The translations under genes and the position numbers were made by a program. A DNA stretch of 64,000 nt. It comes from Pseudorhizobium pelagicum. Its GTDB lineage: Bacteria; Pseudomonadota; Alphaproteobacteria; Rhizobiales; Rhizobiaceae. Location: positions 222,424 through 286,423 of the forward strand of contig JOKI01000002.1 of assembly GCA_000722615.1 (NCBI GenBank), given 5' to 3'. Shown here one piece after another: positions 62,028 through 64,000 of the stretch (its first letter is position 1; each line of letters begins with the position of its first letter). The notes below the pieces were generated by a model. The model was given only the letters and a program-made list of their open reading frames with translations. It was not told where the DNA came from and ran no database searches.

Positions 62028-64000
62028 GATATGTCGAACTCCAGACAACGACGCATTTCTCCTTCCTGCGGGGAGCATCCAGCGCCGACGAGCTCTTCGC
62101 CACCGCAGCCGAACTAGGGGTCGAGGCACTCGGTGTCGTGGACAGGAATTCCCATTCAGGGATCGTGCGCGCCTGGGAAGCTTCCAAGGCGACGGGAGTG
62201 CGCCTGATCGTCGGATGCCGTCTCGATCTCACGGACGGCATGGCAATCCTGGTCTATCCGACCGACAGGCCAGCTTACGCGCGCCTGTGCCGTCTTCTCT
62301 CCCTTGGGAAGTCTCGAGGCGGCAAGGCGAAGTGCATCCTGGACTTCAGCGACGTCGCTCTCTACGCCGAAGGCCTGATCGGCATCCTGATCCCGGACGA
62401 AGCCGACGAGGCCTGCGCGATCCAGCTGCGCAAGATGGCCGAGGTCTTCAAAGACCGTGCGTACGTCAGCCTTTGTCTGAGACGTCGGCCAAACGACAAG
62501 CTTCGTATCCACAACCTTTCGAACCTTGCAGTCAGGCAGCGGGTTCGAACGGTCGTGACGAACGACGTCCTTTTCCATGAGCCTGGACGTCGGCAGCTTC
62601 AGGACATCGTCACGTGCATACGGCACAACAAGACGATCGACGACATAGGTTTCAATCGCGAGCGTCACGCGGATCGGCATCTCAAGCATGCAAACGAGAT
62701 GCACCGTCTCTTCGGAGACTATCCGGAAGCGCTGGCCAGGACCCTGGAGATCGCCAGGCGCTGCACGTTCTCGCTGAGCGAACTGGAGTACCAGTATCCC
62801 GAGGAGGCAATCATCCCGGGCCTCGGCGTTCAAGCGACTCTTGAGAAGCTGACATGGGAGGGGGCGGCTGAGCGATACCCCGAAGGCGTGCCGGACACGG
62901 TAAGGAAGACGATACAGCACGAGCTCCAGCTAATCGAGACGATGCGGTATGCCCCGTACTTCCTGACGGTCTTCAACATCGTCCGCTTTGCGAGGTCCAG
63001 GGACATTCTATGTCAGGGACGGGGTTCGGCGGCCAACAGCGCCGTCTGCTACGTCCTCGGGGTGACGAGTATCGACCCCGAGACCAACGATCTGCTCTTC
63101 GAACGGTTTGTCAGCCAGGAGAGAGCGGAGCCTCCAGACATCGACGTGGATTTCGAGCACGAACGAAGGGAGGAGGTCATCCAGTGGATTTACGACACGT
63201 ACGGGAGGACCAAGGCCGCCCTGTGTTCGGCCGTGACCCGCTACCGTGCCAAGGGCGCGCTTCGCGATGTCGGCAAGGCCCTGGGGTTGCCCGAGGACAT
63301 GATCCGCCAGCTCTCCTCGGGGGTCTGGGGCTGGAGCCAGGAAGGGGTGTCGGAGAAGGAGGTCAAAGATAACAATCTGAACATGAGCGACCGAAGGCTC
63401 CGACTGGCGCTGGAACTCGCGCAGCAGCTGATGGGAGCGCCCAGGCACCTGAGCCAACACCCCGGTGGTTTCGTCCTGACAAACGACCGCCTGGACGAGC
63501 TGGTGCCGATAGAGCCGGCCGCCATGGACAACAGGCAAATTATCGAATGGGACAAGGACGACGTCGAAGCGCTCAAGATGATGAAAGTAGACATCCTCGC
63601 GCTTGGGATGCTGACGTGTATGTCCAAGGCGTTCGCGCTGATCAAGGAACACAAGAACGATCCGCTCGACCTCGCGAGCATCAAGCAGGAAGACGGCCCC
63701 ACCTACGCGATGATCCGGAAGGCAGACACGCTCGGGACATTCCAGGTGGAGTCGCGTGCCCAGATGGCAATGCTACCGAGACTGAAACCGCGGACTTTTT
63801 ACGACCTCGTGATCCAAGTCGCGATCGTTCGGCCGGGCCCCATACAAGGCGACATGGTCCACCCGTATCTGCGCCGCCGCGAGGGCAGGGAGCCTGTCGA
63901 ATACCCCACACCAGAACTGGAGGCCGTTCTCGGTAAAACCCTTGGGGTGCCGCTGTTCCAAGAGTCAGCCATGCGCGTCGCCATGGTGTGTGCCGGGTTT
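62024..64000 (+). CDS. dnaE2: Error-prone DNA polymerase DnaE2 (partial, runs off window)
   Basis: The first 659 residues of a C-family polymerase. It begins [20 protein letters not shown], the PHP domain opening of DnaE2. The catalytic acids are in [17 protein letters not shown] (D372, D374, D376), preceded by [23 protein letters not shown] and followed by [12 protein letters not shown] and [18 protein letters not shown]. DnaE2 performs damage-induced mutagenesis with ImuA and ImuB. It starts within the imuB stop, so it is translationally coupled, and no stop occurs before the window ends. Confidence 0.95.
   Translation, partial: MRYVELQTTTHFSFLRGASSADELFATAAELGVEALGVVDRNSHSGIVRAWEASKATGVRLIVGCRLDLTDGMAILVYPTDRPAYARLCRLLSLGKSRGGKAKCILDFSDVALYAEGLIGILIPDEADEACAIQLRKMAEVFKDRAYVSLCLRRRPNDKLRIHNLSNLAVRQRVRTVVTNDVLFHEPGRRQLQDIVTCIRHNKTIDDIGFNRERHADRHLKHANEMHRLFGDYPEALARTLEIARRCTFSLSELEYQYPEEAIIPGLGVQATLEKLTWEGAAERYPEGVPDTVRKTIQHELQLIETMRYAPYFLTVFNIVRFARSRDILCQGRGSAANSAVCYVLGVTSIDPETNDLLFERFVSQERAEPPDIDVDFEHERREEVIQWIYDTYGRTKAALCSAVTRYRAKGALRDVGKALGLPEDMIRQLSSGVWGWSQEGVSEKEVKDNNLNMSDRRLRLALELAQQLMGAPRHLSQHPGGFVLTNDRLDELVPIEPAAMDNRQIIEWDKDDVEALKMMKVDILALGMLTCMSKAFALIKEHKNDPLDLASIKQEDGPTYAMIRKADTLGTFQVESRAQMAMLPRLKPRTFYDLVIQVAIVRPGPIQGDMVHPYLRRREGREPVEYPTPELEAVLGKTLGVPLFQESAMRVAMVCAGF

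Noticed and set aside
37318..64000. CRISPR array or CRISPR-associated transposon
   Set aside because: No regularly spaced repeats and no Cas-like proteins were seen; target choice is more likely by the long TniQ.

Overview
The window looks like a chromosomal segment of a Rhizobiaceae alphaproteobacterium (Rhizobium, Sinorhizobium or Agrobacterium type). The base composition is GC-rich. The order ArsR regulator, two AbcR-type sRNAs, lsrB, trxB, lrp, lps gene, greA, carB is, from memory, that of the Sinorhizobium meliloti chromosome. carA, dnaG, rpoD and a tRNA-Ile(CAU) follow. Species cannot be fixed from the sequence alone.

Positions 1-37,300 are core genome. From the left: the tail of an aspartate aminotransferase; an exported SDR and a sugar dehydrogenase with a likely general-stress (EcfG-type) promoter; a LysR/epimerase divergent pair; an old-yellow-enzyme/ArsR pair; tandem AbcR sRNAs; lsrB-trxB and lrp; two surface-polysaccharide glycosyltransferase genes after greA. 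Next come a radical SAM gene coupled to a DUF4130-UdgX fusion (uracil-DNA repair), an MFS exporter, an ArsR-AHSA1-AHSA1 operon, a higBA-like toxin-antitoxin pair, and carB. Then a 2H phosphoesterase-like protein, a GST, a zinc peptidase, a MATE pump, carA, a YqeY protein, dnaG, rpoD, several small envelope genes and tRNA-Ile(CAU).

Positions 37,320 to about 59,500 are accessory DNA next to that tRNA. A minus-strand group encodes a soluble FtsH-like AAA protease and a degenerate TnsA-fold protein. It is separated by about 1.25 kb of hairpin-rich non-coding DNA from a plus-strand Tn7-like operon: a TnsA-like protein that has lost catalytic residues, a DDE transposase (TnsB), a TnsC/TniB ATPase and a long TniQ. 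Behind this lies probable anti-phage cargo: a PD-(D/E)XK-like nuclease, and a tightly packed adenine methyltransferase-HerA-NurA operon followed by an OLD-family ATPase-TOPRIM nuclease. Then come a CoiA-like nuclease, an unrecognised 457-residue protein and a NYN-LOTUS protein. I could not resolve the element ends.

From about 59,750 to the right edge is an SOS mutagenesis cassette, imuA-imuB-dnaE2, preceded by an alphaproteobacterial LexA box (GAAC-N7-GAAC). dnaE2 runs off the window. The most promising candidate for an undescribed system is the methyltransferase-HerA-NurA-OLD cluster carried behind a Tn7-like module. Second is the structured non-coding region between the two divergent element operons.
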